From positions 1,302,001-1,366,000 of the forward strand of contig CAWAWN010000001.1 of the NCBI GenBank assembly GCA_963785815.1: a DNA stretch of 64,000 bases, read 5' to 3'. This stretch comes from UBA4742 sp963785815. GTDB lineage: Bacteria; Actinomycetota; Acidimicrobiia; Acidimicrobiales; Acidimicrobilacustridaceae. Shown here piece by piece: positions 41,023 to 51,459 of this stretch (position 1 is the first letter of the stretch; every line of letters starts with the position of its first letter). A program made the position numbers and the translations under genes. The notes below the pieces were generated by a model that saw only the letters and a list, made by a program, of their open reading frames with translations, was not told where the DNA came from and ran no database searches.

Positions 41023-42442
41023 GAGTTATAACCAGAACCTGTGGATCGGCCACCCGTTCGAGGGCGCGGCGTACCTTCCTCGTTGACCAAAACGAGTGAA
41101 CGCCGGCGGTGGAACGCCGGCGAGGAAGGCACGCCGATGTTGAGAGTAGTGACTGATGACGAGCCCGCGCGGAGATGCGGGTGGGCCTCGATGAGATCGT
41201 CCGGAGGGCGCCCGGCGGATGCTGGCCGCGGCGCTCGAGGCCGAGGTCGATGCCTACGTCGCCGGCTTCGCGGACGAGCTCGACGGGCAGGGCCGCCGGC
41301 TGGTGGCCCGCAACGGGCACGCCGAGCCGCGCACGATCACCACCGCCGCCGGTGGGCTCGAGATCGAAGCCCCGCGGGTGAACGACCGCCGGGTCGATGA
41401 GGCGACCGGTGAGCGGCGCGGGTTCCAGAGCGCGATCGTGCCGCCGTGGTGCCGCAAGAGCCCGAAGGTGACCGAGGTGTTGCCGTTGCTGTACCTGCAC
41501 GGGATGAGCTCGGGCGACTTCGCTCCGGCGCTGGGCGAGTTCTTCGGCTCGGCCGCCGGGCTCTCGGCGTCGGTGATCACCCGGTTGACCACCCAGTGGC
41601 AGGCCGAGCAGCGCGCCTTCGCCGAGCGGCGCCTGGAGGACCGCGACTACGTGTACGTGTGGGCCGACGGGGTCCACTTCAACGTCCGCCTCGAAGAGGA
41701 CCGGCTGTGTTGTCTGGTGATCGTCGGGGTGCGCGCCGATGGGACCAAGGAGCTCGTGGCCATCACCGACGGCTACCGGGAGTCGACCGACTCCTGGGCT
41801 GATCTGCTCCGCGACCTGAAACGCCGGGGGATGCGCGCCCCGATGCTGGCGGTCGGTGACGGGGCGCTGGGGTTCTGGGCGGCGCTGCGGACGGTGTGCC
41901 CCGAGACCACCGAGCAACGCTGCTGGGTGCACAAGGTCGCCAACGTCCTGGACGCGCTGCCGAAGTCGACCCAGCCCACCGCCCGCAAGATCCTGGCCGA
42001 GATCCGCGACGCCGAAGACCGCGACCACGCCGTGGCCGCCATCGAGGCCTTCGCCGCCGAGTTCGCGGTGAAGTGGCCCAAGGCGGTCGCCAAGATCGTC
42101 GACGACATCGAAGCGCTCCTCGCGTTCTACGACTTCCCGGCCGAGCACTGGATCCACCTGAAGACCACGAACCCGATCGAGTCGACCTTCGCCACCGTCC
42201 GGCTGCGGACCAAGATCACCAAGGGCCCGGGCTCGCGAGCCGCCGGCCTGGCGATGGCCTTCAAACTCATCGAAGCCGCCCAGGACCGATGGCGGTCGAT
42301 CAACGCCCCGCACCTCGTCGCCCTCGTCCGGCCGGCGCCACCTTCGACAAGGGGGTGATGATCGAGCGACCCAACCAGCAGGATCAGGAAGCCGCCGCGT
42401 GATCAACGGAACAACCCGATCCACAAGTCTTGACTATTTCTC
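41023..42442 (+). mobile_element. IS256-family insertion sequence
   Basis: A 1420-bp element with 27-bp imperfect terminal inverted repeats (41023-41049 and 42416-42442). Twenty of 27 positions match, including the shared start GAG and inner block TGTGGATCGG. ACTCGAAC flanks both ends (41015-41022 and 42443-42450) as an 8-bp target duplication. The transposase is frameshifted. Confidence 0.85.
41137..42402 (+). pseudogene. IS256-type transposase, three frameshifts
   Basis: The main frame (41219-42358) encodes most of an IS256 mutator-type transposase. It has VDAYVAGFADEL, VPPWCRKSPKVTEVLPLLYL, the DDE residues in YVYVWADGVHFNVRLEEDR and MLAVGDGALGFW, and TTNPIESTFATVRLRTKITK. The true start MLRVVTDDEPAR (41137) and the next block MRVGLDEIVRRA (41175) are in the two other frames, and the natural end ATFDKGVMIERPNQQDQEAA (to 42402) is in another. 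Each change fits loss of a single base in a GC run. The IS is probably immobile. Confidence 0.8.
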
Positions 42443-42450
42443 ACTCGAAC

Positions 42451-43017
42451 TCCGACGGAGGTCATGATGCGAAGTGTCACCGTGTGACACACAGCCGGGT
42501 GGCCTGGACGAACAGGTCCCATGACCCTCGGTCGGTGCCTCGCAGTGCCGCCGCGTTCTCCTGCGTCTGTGACCACGCAGTGACCACGGCCGGCGCCGTA
42601 TGGACGCAGGGTTGTCGGCCCGATGGCTGCCGCGGCGAACCGATTGTGGGACGGCGCCGATACGGGAGACCAACCCGATACGAGGCGGTCACCGGTATGC
42701 ACCCGCCGAGAGGAGATCCTCAGTCCAGAGTCAGATCTACCAGGCCGGTGGCAACGCAAAAGTTCCTGATAGACCCCCTCCTGGTCGGCCGGTCTGGTCA
42801 GGACCGACCAGTCGAGTCAGGAGGGACACCCACCGGGCGGACTCCAGCAGGCAACCGACATCAACGAGGGCAGAACCATTGGCTGCCAAGGGGCAGAACT
42901 GTCGGCCACCGCCGGGCGCTCTACATGGCCGCCTCGGGGCAGGATGCCATGCCCCTACAGCCGTGACCGACGAACAGGGGGAGACCGTGCGAACCTTGCT
43001 CGGAGGGAGCCGACCCC
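42451..43017. other. Non-coding stretch in the island
   Basis: No reading frame here resembles a known protein. A perfect inverted repeat GTGTCAC-CGT-GTGACAC (42474-42490) lies 24 bp right of the IS target duplication and may be an orphan operator. The remainder has no other structure that I can see. Confidence 0.5.
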
Positions 43018-43203
43018 ATGTCCATCAGCTGTCGGTTCGTCCCGGCCTGGCTGCAGTCTCACCTGACCCAACCCGATCGTGGCGTCTCCCTGGTCGTGTA
43101 CGCCCTACTCGTGGCGCTGACCGGGGCCGTGCGCGTCGCCATGACCCTGTTGGGCCAGATGGCCTCGAGCAAGTTCTCCGAGGTGGCCAGCGCGGTCAGC
43201 TGA
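43018..43203 (+). CDS. Flp/Fap-type (class IVb) pilin-like peptide
   Basis: The 61-aa peptide has the Flp pilin hydrophobic core SLVVYALLVALTGAVRVAMT followed by LLGQMASSKFSEVASAV. In genuine Flp pilins the segment is GxSLVEYALLVAL, with Glu at mature position 5; here that Glu is Val. The ribosome site CGGAGGGAGC precedes ATG 43018. No tad genes are in the window, so this is an orphan, and possibly decayed, copy carried by the island. Confidence 0.6.
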   Translation: MSISCRFVPAWLQSHLTQPDRGVSLVVYALLVALTGAVRVAMTLLGQMASSKFSEVASAVS

Positions 43204-43215
43204 GCGCCGCGGGCC

Positions 43216-44347
43216 TCACCGGCCCGCCGACGGGGGCGGCGAGGGACCTTCCCCGGGCGGCTGAGGGCCAGCCCGCTCACCGGCTGACGCCGTGCTCGAG
43301 GGGAGCACAGGCCGGGTCCGGTGGAGCTTGATCATCAGTGGGGGATTGTTGTTGTACGCCGCTGTCCAACCTGTCCACACGATGCGGTTGTAAGGGGTCG
43401 ATGGCGTTCCGTATGCCCACACGGCGTTGTTGCCCGTGGGCGAGCTGTCGAGCACGTACGACATGCCACCGGTCGACTGGGAGAGCCCGGCGAACGTCCC
43501 GCCTGAGCCTGGAAAGCACTCGTTCGAACTGCTGAACGTCTCGCAGGGGATCTCAACCGAGTAGTAGTCCCCGTAGGTGTCCCAGGTTCCGACCGAAACC
43601 GTGACGTCGATGCCGTTGTACGGGTCCGACACGACCGCAGGGTTCTCGACGTAGGGATTGCGGCCGAGCGGGCCTGGTGCCAGCGCGGCGGCATCCGAGT
43701 AGGTGAAGAGTTGGGAGGCTGGGCCGACCAGAGCTCGTGCCATCGGCCGAGAGCTGCTGCACCTCGATCCAAGACGTGTGAGCCGACGGGATCTCGATGC
43801 TCCAGACCAGCCAGGGTGTGAGGTTCAGGTCGAAGAAGATCTGAGGATCGAGCCACCCGGTGTCCATGCCCGGCGTGCGTTCGTTCGGGTCGCAGAAGCG
43901 TGTCTGCATGGGGGTGAACGGGCCGGCCTCTCCGCCCGGACCGTTCGAGTACGCCTCACCGAGGCAGTTCCCCCCACCGGCGTAGCCCACCGAGTAGAAC
44001 ATGATGTATCGGCCGCCGTAGCCGAAGTAGCGCACCGAGGGAGCCCACACCGGCGTTGACGCCCACGCGGGGAGGGTCGGCAGGGCTTCCACGAGGGCAC
44101 CGTCGACGCCGCCCGAGCTGAGGCTCGTTTTCCAGGTCGCGATGTTCTTCACTAGGGGGTTTCCTGTCGTGTAGACCTGCGCGAGGCCACCCGGGACGGG
44201 CACTGCGGCCGGATCCCCGAAATCCACGGCCCACGGTGGCGACACCTGCAGCGGTGTCTGATCCGGGATGATTAGACAACTTGAGACGACGAAAGGCACC
44301 ACCACCAGCGCCAGGACAACCGCCCAATTCCGCCGTTTCGCCAGCAT
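43216..44347 (-). pseudogene. Secreted lipoprotein with GH43-like five-blade features, frameshifted
   Basis: ATG 44347 follows AGGAGA and encodes a lipoprotein signal: MLAKRRNW, a hydrophobic core and the lipobox VVSSC. The first frame continues with AVDFGDPAAVPVPGGLAQVY, WAPSVRYFGYGGRYIMFYS and DTGWLDPQIFFDLNLTPWLV, which resembles the blade repeats and acidic residues of GH43/GH117-type sugar hydrolases. The frame changes at about 43727-43740, and the second frame continues through PYNGIDVTVSVGTWDTYGDY to the stop at 43216. Family assignment is tentative, and the gene is inactive unless the shift is an error. Confidence 0.6.
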
Positions 44348-44456
44348 TCCGATCTCCTCCGTTGGGAAGCGGCCGGACGCCTCGCCGCCAACTTGAACGT
44401 ACCACTGTGTCCCTGGACCATCAATCAGTCTGGACCCAGAGATCGTGGTTCCTGCG

Positions 44457-45908
44457 TCAGATCCGTCGAGCGGGGCTGAGGGTCTGATCCTGCGGTGCGG
44501 ACGCGGCGCCTGATCCGGCTCGCTGCTGTTCACCGGGCGCCCAGCGGCGAAGCGCCGCATCGACCGCGACACCGAACCCGATGCAGCAGAGGAGGTCGAA
44601 CGGCGCCCGCAGTCGTGGTGGGGCGACGAGGAAGAGGCTGGCGAACGTGAAGTAGGCGGTGGCCAGGATCATCAGCGTGGCCAGCGAGCGCGTCCGATGC
44701 CGTCGCCACAGCAGGACGACGCCGGCCAGCCCCACCACCGTCATCACGTAGAAGAGCGGGAGCGTCCACGTGACGAACAAGAGGTTCCGCCCGTCTTCGA
44801 CCTCGGCGGTCCGGTTGAACGAGGGACGCAACTCGAAGAAGGCGGCGCTGTTGCGGGCGAACACCGACGCCGGCTGCCGCGGGTGCGCCTCGAGGTTGGT
44901 GATGGCCATGTGCTGGAGATCGCGCTGCCAGCCGACCTCGTCGAACTGGGCGAGGCGAAGCTTGTCGAAGCTCGGGTCGTAGACCGGATCGACGAACGCG
45001 CCCCTCGCCTCGGCCGCTGGCGAGTACATGGCTGCCAGGTTGAACCCGTTGGAGGTGACGAGCACGGGGGAGCCGATCTGAACCCAGTTCCGCACGATCC
45101 ACGGGGCGACCACCACGATGGCGAGGCCGACGAACTGGAGGCATCGCCGGAGGCCGAACGACCAGAGGACCCAGAGCCCGACGACCACGGCGATCCCCTG
45201 GGCCGAGGGCCGGGCCAGGACGAGCAGTCCGCACAGCGCGCCGGCCAGCAGGACCCGACGGGCGTCGAGGGCCAGGAGCAGGCCCAGGATGAGCACCAGC
45301 GAGAGCGGCTCGGTGAGCAAGGTCACGTCGTTGGCCAGCAGGGGCGGGTAGAGGGCGACGGCGAGCCCGGCGATGAAGCCGGCGCGAGGCCGGAGAGGCG
45401 GTCGACCAGGCGGTAGGTGAGGAGGACGGCCGCCGCCCCGATGATGAGGTTGAGGACAGCGCCCGGCGGTGATCGAGGCTCCGAAGATCCAGTACACGAG
45501 GGCCAGGAGCCCGGGGTAGAGCGGCGGCCGGAAGGCGGTCGGGTGCACGGTGATCTGCGGGAAGTGCATGTCGAAACCGTGCCCGCTGGCCAGGTTCCGT
45601 GCGATCTCGTAGTACTGGCCGGCGTCGCTGATCGGCACGTACCTCGGGGTGGCGAGCACCCAGTAGGCGACCCGGGCCACGACCGCCACCGCCAGCAGGA
45701 TCAGCGGTCTGCGATGGTCGTGGACCAACCGACCCAGCCTCCGTGCCCCCTCTGCCGCCTCTGGCGGCTGCCGCCGGCGTGTTGTCGGCGGTCGAACCGG
45801 CGGTGGGCACGAGCGCCGATCGTAGCAACACGTCGCAGGGCACCGGCGATGGTGCTTGGCGACGTCACGATTGCTCGGGGGGAGCACTCGAACTCTGCAG
45901 CAGCTCAT
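44457..45908 (-). CDS. GT39-like polytopic glycosyltransferase with an out-of-frame internal segment
   Basis: A 483-codon frame encodes a PMT/ArnT-like membrane enzyme. It has the luminal motif SDAGQYYEIARNLASGHGFD and AFRPPLYPGLLALVYWIFGA, several helices, and the C-terminal FASLFLVAPPRLRAPFDLL. Between about 45465 and 45392 the residues are nonsense (GRCPQPHHRGG...), while another frame gives AVLNLIIGAAAVLLTYRLVD. Two compensating indels have therefore occurred and the second helix is scrambled. The N-terminus runs through the inner tRNA-end repeat, so the original start is lost or unclear. It is likely non-functional. Confidence 0.65.
   Translation of the reverse strand: MSCCRVRVLPPSNRDVAKHHRRCPATCCYDRRSCPPPVRPPTTRRRQPPEAAEGARRLGRLVHDHRRPLILLAVAVVARVAYWVLATPRYVPISDAGQYYEIARNLASGHGFDMHFPQITVHPTAFRPPLYPGLLALVYWIFGASITAGRCPQPHHRGGGRPPHLPPGRPPLRPRAGFIAGLAVALYPPLLANDVTLLTEPLSLVLILGLLLALDARRVLLAGALCGLLVLARPSAQGIAVVVGLWVLWSFGLRRCLQFVGLAIVVVAPWIVRNWVQIGSPVLVTSNGFNLAAMYSPAAEARGAFVDPVYDPSFDKLRLAQFDEVGWQRDLQHMAITNLEAHPRQPASVFARNSAAFFELRPSFNRTAEVEDGRNLLFVTWTLPLFYVMTVVGLAGVVLLWRRHRTRSLATLMILATAYFTFASLFLVAPPRLRAPFDLLCCIGFGVAVDAALRRWAPGEQQRAGSGAASAPQDQTLSPARRI
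45873..45893. repeat. Inner, imperfect tRNA-Gln 3'-end copy
   Basis: GCTCGGGGGGAGCACTCGAA resembles the att core with one G fewer and one G-to-C change. It is in the same orientation as the two perfect copies, which divides the island into 4.9-kb and 7.0-kb parts. Confidence 0.6.
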
Positions 45909-46248
45909 GACGCGCCAATCACTGAGTCACGTGCAGGTGCCTGACCTGCAGGAACACACCGAGCGAGCTCCGCCGTACCGCATGCGCCGGCGCGGCCCAG
46001 CGCATGCGGGCCGAGGACGAGGGCTCAGGTCGTCGCTTGCATCGAGCGCGCTGCCCCGGATGCTGGTGCCTCTGTGCGCCCGCCCATCGGAATCTGACCC
46101 GTCTGTCCCCACCGAGACGCGTCGGCATATCAGCATGCGGCGGACCGGCGTCATACGACCATCACCATGCGGGTCAATCGGCTACGCCAGATGCGGGTGT
46201 CATCGGACCCCCCAACCCTCAGGAGTCCGTCTACCGTGAACCATCGGA
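45909..46248. other. Non-coding stretch next to the relaxase remnant
   Basis: I see no protein-like frame. A short hairpin CAGGT-GCCTG-ACCTG lies at its left end (about 45934-45948). The DNA is less GC-rich than the core genes. Confidence 0.4.
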
Positions 46249-49200
46249 CTAGAGGCCGAGTTGGAGTCCGTGGTCGATGGCGGGCTGGTCGGTGTTGATG
46301 ATGAGCGGGGTTGCGCGTTGGAGCGTGTGTTGCCAGTTGGGCGGATGGGGACGGCCGGTTGGGGGCGTGGGGTCGAGCCGGTGGGCGTTGTCGAGGATGC
46401 GGTCGGTGTGGTCGAGGAGTGTGGCGAGATGTTCCCATTGGTCGCGGCCGTGGCGGGCGGGGCGAGTGCCGAGGAGGGGGTGGGTGGGTTCGCCGAGTTG
46501 CTGGTCGATGGATGGCTCGGGGTTGGGTGGGCGGTCGCGCGAGTTCGATCTCGAGGGCGATGCCGCACCAGGCGTCGCGGCCTCCTGGGAGTTGGGGGGT
46601 GGTCCGAGGGTGGCCCAGAGTTCGCTGGTGGGGTCGAGGGCGGCGGCGGCGACCCGGTCGGGTCGGGTGGTGGTGAGGGCGTGGTCGATGTCGTTGATCG
46701 CCTGGGTGAGTCGGGCTCGCTGGTGGCGGTGTGTGCATCGCTTCGGTCAGGCTTGGACGGCTTCTCGCTGATGTTGAGGTGGTTCTGGGCGGCGGTGAGG
46801 GTCTCGGTGGCTGCGGTGAGTTGGTGTTGGGCGTGGCGGAGGGTGCGGGTGGCGGTGTCGATGGCGGGTTCTCGCGCCGGCCCCAGTGGCGTTGCTCGGC
46901 TCCTTGCAGGCCAGCCCGGGCCGTGTAGAGGACCTGGTTCGCGGCGCGTAGGGCGTGTTGGGCGTGGCGGAGGTCGCTGGTGACGTGTTCGAGGGCGGAG
47001 CGGGCGTCGACGGGGAGGTTCTGGTGGAGTTGGTGGAGGTCGGTTCGGTGCACGGCGCCGGCGTAGCGCAGCATGGGGGTGCCGAAGGCGAGGGGGTCAT
47101 CGGCGTGCACGGCGGCGGAGTGTGGTGTCGGCCCAGTGGTGGGCGAGGTTGACGGTCGATCTCGTGGAGCCGAGCGAACCGCCAGGCATGTTGGTGTCCC
47201 AGGCGGTGTGTTCGGCCAGCGGCGGCTTCGAGGTCGGCGACTTTGGTGTCGACACGGTGGTGTGGGCGGGCGGCTTCTTCGAGTCGCGTGGTGGGCGTCG
47301 GCGAGGTCTTGGTCGTGTCTGGATGATGTCGGTCGCGGCTGCCGCGGCGGATCGGGTTGAGGGGTCCGAGCTGGTCTCGTTGGCGTTTCGCCCAGGCCAG
47401 CGGGGCCGCGGCGTCGTGGTGGTCGCGCCCGGCGCGGGCGGCGTCTTTACGGGCACGTTCGAGTCGGCAGGTGCAGGTCGGGCGGGCAGGTGGCGAGGAC
47501 CGCGGTGTGGTGGTCGCGTTCGGTGCGGAGCTGGCGGTCGAGGATGAACGGGTCGTCGGTGGCGGCGAGGGTTTTGGGTTCGTCGCGGGCGCATGGCGTC
47601 GGCGACGGCCTCGGTGGGGCTGCGATCGTCGGCGAGAAGCCTGAGGCGGGTGGGTCGCGTCGGGTCGGGTGTTCCAGGTGTGGGTGGGGTTAGCGGCCGC
47701 GGCTGTGGGCGACGTAACCGGTGAACCGGTCCAGGGTCGGGGTGGCGAGGAGGTGGACTTGGCGTCCAGGTGCCGCCCTGCGCGCCGTCGACGGTGCGGG
47801 CCCAGGTGTGCGAGACGTTCGGGTTGCCGTCCGCCCGCCGCCCGGCGATCAGCGGCGTCGGTGAGTGTCCGGTGTGCACCGTCGTCGGTCGCCACCTCGA
47901 GCGCCGTGGGCGGTGACGGAGGTGACGGTGGCGGTGGAGCCGTTGAAGACGGCCGGGATCCGGGCCGGGGTCGAGGGTGGCGTGCAAAAGGATGCGGTCG
48001 CCGGCCGCGTAGGTGCGCAGCTGGGGTCCCCATCCGGGTCCGGTGGAGGGTGGGGCCTCGCAGCTCGCCGCGCCCGGCGCGCAGGGCGCGTATGCGGTCG
48101 GCGAGGTCTTCGCAGTCGGCGTGGCTCACGGCCAACACGGCGACGTGTTCGACGCCGTGACGATCGGCGTCGGCCACCGCCGCCTGAGCGAGGGCTTGGC
48201 GGGTCTCTGGTGGGCTGGCGAGTCTCGTGTTCCCAGCCGTGGTCGGTGCGGATGGTGCGGCTCGCGTCGACGTCCCCGGCCCGGCAGCGTGGCGAGGGCG
48301 GTCTGTCGTCGGGGTGGGTTTGGCGGCGGTTCACGCGTCAGGGTGCCGTGGGCGATGGCGTCGTCGGTCGGCGAGTCGCTCGATCTCGGCGGCGAGTCCG
48401 CCGGCCGCGACCGACTGGGCTTGGGCGGACGTCACCGACAAACCACAACTGGCTGCACCAGGCTGACCGCGACGGGCGCTGATCGATCGGGGTGATGTCT
48501 CGGGTGGCGACCTGGGACAGCTCGTCAACAATCACCGTCGTGTTCGGGGCGATGGGTTGGTCGCGCAGCTGCGAGACGGAATCGGGCGATCGTCTGCGCG
48601 TCGAGCCCGGCGGCGCGCAACTCGGCCGACGGCCTTGTGGGTGGTGCCACGACCACGACCACACGACCGGCCGACGGCAGTCGGGCGGCGGCTGCCGCGT
48701 GGAGGGCGGTGGTCTTGCCGAACCCGGCGGGGGCGGACGACCGCCCGCACGGACGGCCCGGCACCGCACAACGGCGCACCGCTGGCATCTGATCTTCTCC
48801 CAGCTGTTTGGATTCGGCCAGCGATCGCCGTCGTCGATACACGGCGAGACCGCAATGCCCTCGGCAGGTTCGGTAGCTGGCCGAGCTCGGGCGAGGAGGC
48901 GGTCTTCGACCGCGCGCAGCTCGACGGTCGACCACTGCGGCGGTCGGCGCCCGACGGCGTCGGGGGCGAGACGCACGAACGTGTTCGGAACCCAGGAACT
49001 GTCTGGTGACGCTGAGGATCTCTTCAAGGGTGAGCCGGCCCGCCGAGATCGCTGCGACCCGCTCAACGACGTGGGCCTCACCGAAGCGAGATTCGGTGGC
49101 ACACAACCCGGTCGCCGGATCGACCAACGCCGCGAGCATCTCCTCGTCGCGGAGTGCTGGGCTGTGGAGGCGTCGACCGATGACCAGGTTGTCGACCCGG

Positions 49201-50110
49201 TCACCCGGCGTCAACCCGACCGACTTGGGCTTCGGCGGTCCAGCGGTCCCGCAGCCGTTCGGGCGTGAGCGCCTTGTCCTTGTGCTGGCGGGTGGTGACG
49301 CGAGGCCAGATCGTCGGCACGCATGCGGTCACGCTTTCGAGTCGAACGCCGTCTCCCCGGCCGCCTCCAGATGGGTCTCGATGGCCACGGTGCGCTTCGA
49401 GAACGTCCGCAGCTGCTCGCGGGTGAACCCGACGATCTCCCGGGATCCGTTGCGGTCCGGTCCCCAGCCACCCCGAGCTGGCGGGTGAGGGTGCGTTCGA
49501 GGTGGTTCAGGAACACCGTGCCGGCCGCTTTGGCCCAGGTGTGCAACGGGTTGGCATCGAACGCCACGAACACCCCGTCATCAGCCCGGCGGACCACATT
49601 CGGGATGAGGCAATGCGTGTGGAGCTGCGGGTCGCCGGCCCGGCTGGTGCGATGCGCGAACGTGGCGATCGGCGAACCCGTCGGTCCGGACCCGGCGGCG
49701 TACCCCGCCCTGCTGGCGCCGGGCCACCGCCGCCCGGTCCTCGAGGAACCCCAGCGCCCTGATGGGTCGCTTCGACCACCGCGATCGACACCGCCGCCGA
49801 GGTCTCCGGTGTCCCGAACGCCCACAACAACGACACCGACTTTGGGACCGACAACGTCACATCGATCGCCGCCACCCGGCGTTCCCGATGCCCGGCCAGC
49901 AGCTCGACGCCGGTGCCCGGGTGGCGGCCGTCGACCAGGGCGCGCAGATCATCGCGCGGCCACGACCCCGTCGAGGCCGAGCTCGGTCGGCCCAGTCGCC
50001 GCTGCCAGACGCCCGGGCGCCTCGCCGGCACCCATGTAGTAGTCCTCCATCCCCGCCGCCACCGCCGTGATCACATACTCCGCGCTCTGCAACTTCGTGA
50101 TCGTCAACAC
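46249..50110 (-). pseudogene. MobF (TrwC/TraA-like) conjugative relaxase-helicase, heavily frameshifted
   Basis: About 1285 codons can be traced across many frame changes. The start reads VLTITKLQSAEYVITAVAAG, then EDYYMGAGEAPG, the normal TrwC relaxase N-terminus. Further on are SVPKSVSLLWAFG (about 49830), the three-His motif region DPQLHTHCLIPNVV (about 49610), Walker A APAGFGKTTALH (about 48720), Walker B TVIVDELSQV (about 48520), VAVLAVSHADCEDLADRI (about 48120) and ARTVDGAQGGTW of the RecD-like helicase (about 47790). The end reads LIINTDQPAIDHGLQLGL. It nicked and unwound DNA for transfer when intact; it cannot be functional as read. Confidence 0.75.
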
Positions 50111-50215
50111 CGCCCCCACCCCCACAAGACCCCGGCACGCGACGCCAGCCCGAAGGGCTGGCAAGTGCCTGCTCTCAAAGTGGTGAGGTCACCGAAGAAG
50201 GGAACCATGCTCGGG

Positions 50216-50677
50216 TCAGCTCGCGGGAGGAAGGTCGAACAGGTCGAGCTGTCCCGCAGCAGAATGCTTGTGGCGTAGCTGACTGGTCTTCGGTGATGAC
50301 GGTCGCTCCGTGCTGACAAGGTCGGGCGTCCCAGAACTTGGGTGCGCCGCATTTGGGACCTGTGCACAAGCCTCAGCCTGGGGCTTGTCCTCGTCCGCCT
50401 GAGACACATCGGGCGATCCCTCGATCGAGGCGGACGGCTCCGCCGAGCTAGGGCTGGGAGCTGCGAGGCTGATCGGGTGCCCGGGGACCGCGGCGTCGAT
50501 CAGATCCTCGAGCGCTCGCCGCGGAACTCGCAGCACATGTCCGAAGTCCACGACGGGCAAACCCGACCGACCCCCGGTTGCGCGCCAATCTTGCGCCATG
50601 GCGTACGCCTTCGTGCGACCGATGCGCAGCACGCTGGCGGCCTCCTCCACCGTGAGCAGCTCAGGCAGGTCGTTCAC
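50216..50677 (-). CDS. Excisionase-like helix-turn-helix protein
   Basis: The 153-aa protein begins ELLTVEEAASVLRIGRTKAY and VLRVPRRALEDLI, the MerR-like winged helix (HTH_17) used by excisionases and phage control proteins. The C-terminal 80 residues are Pro/Ser/Glu rich. It lies between the relaxase remnant and the divergent XRE/integrase genes. Its role is probably directionality factor for the integrase or repressor of transfer genes. It is one of the few undamaged genes in the island. Confidence 0.75.
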   Translation of the reverse strand: MNDLPELLTVEEAASVLRIGRTKAYAMAQDWRATGGRSGLPVVDFGHVLRVPRRALEDLIDAAVPGHPISLAAPSPSSAEPSASIEGSPDVSQADEDKPQAEACAQVPNAAHPSSGTPDLVSTERPSSPKTSQLRHKHSAAGQLDLFDLPPAS

Positions 50678-50730
50678 AGCGCTTCACCTTGTCGCAGAAC
50701 ATCAACGGTTCTGTAGAGTATCACGACTGA

Positions 50731-50760
50731 ACGAATCCGTGAATGACACGACGGACTCGT
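50731..50760. promoter_or_regulatory. Inverted repeat in a divergent promoter region
   Basis: ACGAATCCGT and ACGGACTCGT (one mismatch) are separated by ten bases. They lie in the 100-bp region between the excisionase-like and XRE genes, a probable operator. Confidence 0.5.
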
Positions 50761-50777
50761 TGGGTTAGGGTAGGCGC

Positions 50778-51459
50778 ATGGCCACTCGGAAGCTCGGCGT
50801 GCGGCGCACGATGAGCCCGAACCAGATCGTCGCCTACAACGTCGCCAAGGCTCGGGCGCTGCGTGGGTGGACGCAGGAGGAGGCGGCCACTGCCCTCGAG
50901 CCCTACCTCGGGACGCGGCTGTCCGGGCCCAGCTTCTCGTCGCTCGAACGTTCGGCGTGGAACCCGAACCGGGTGAAGGTGTTCTCGGCCGACGAACTGC
51001 TTGCGCTCAGCCGGGCGTTCGACCTCCCGATCGGGTTCTTCTTCACTCCACCCCCCCGGGGTTCGACGCCGGGTTGCACGCGCCCGACGCCGGCCTGAAA
51101 GGCCTCGACCCGATCACCCTTCTCGACGCCATCCTTGGCACGCCCGACAACCTTCATCACTGGGAGGACGAGCTGCTGGCCTACTCCGCCAGCACCGCCC
51201 CCAAGCCTCGGAGCAAGCGAGAGAAGCCCAGCGTCTCGCCCCCAAACCTCGGGACCGGCTCACCACGCTGGTACGGCTACGCGGCCAAGCATTCCTGCGC
51301 AACGCGCTCGGCGACATCGACGGAGCGAGCGACCTGCTGGAGCGCCTCGCCGAGGCGCTACGGCTTCTGGACGAAACGACACCAGACGACCGTTCGGACG
51401 ATCCGACACGAACTGGCACGGCTGCCAAGGGTGGTCGACAGCCCGGTCTGGACCGGTAG
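50778..51459 (+). pseudogene. XRE-family regulator, two frameshifts
   Basis: The first frame is an HTH_3 domain (QIVAYNVAKARALRGWTQEE, LSGPSFSSLERSAW, LLALSRAFDLPIGFFFTPPP). The frame changes at the seven-C run 51051-51057, continues with GFDAGLHAPDAGLKGLDPIT and NLHHWEDELLAYSAS in a second frame, then changes again near 51235. It ends with DRLTTLVRLRGQAFLRNALG and EALRLLDETTPDD just before the integrase start. The original protein was about 227 aa. The DNA-binding part may still be made as a shorter protein. Confidence 0.7.

Noticed and set aside
42800..42822. GACCGACCAGTCGAGTC resembling the catabolic operator
   Set aside because: It lacks the TTGTA left flank and the right half-site and is not near a related gene.
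46260..48480. Plus-strand frames over the relaxase region (Gly/Val/Trp-rich)
   Set aside because: They are complements of the relaxase remnant; domain motifs are found only on the minus strand.
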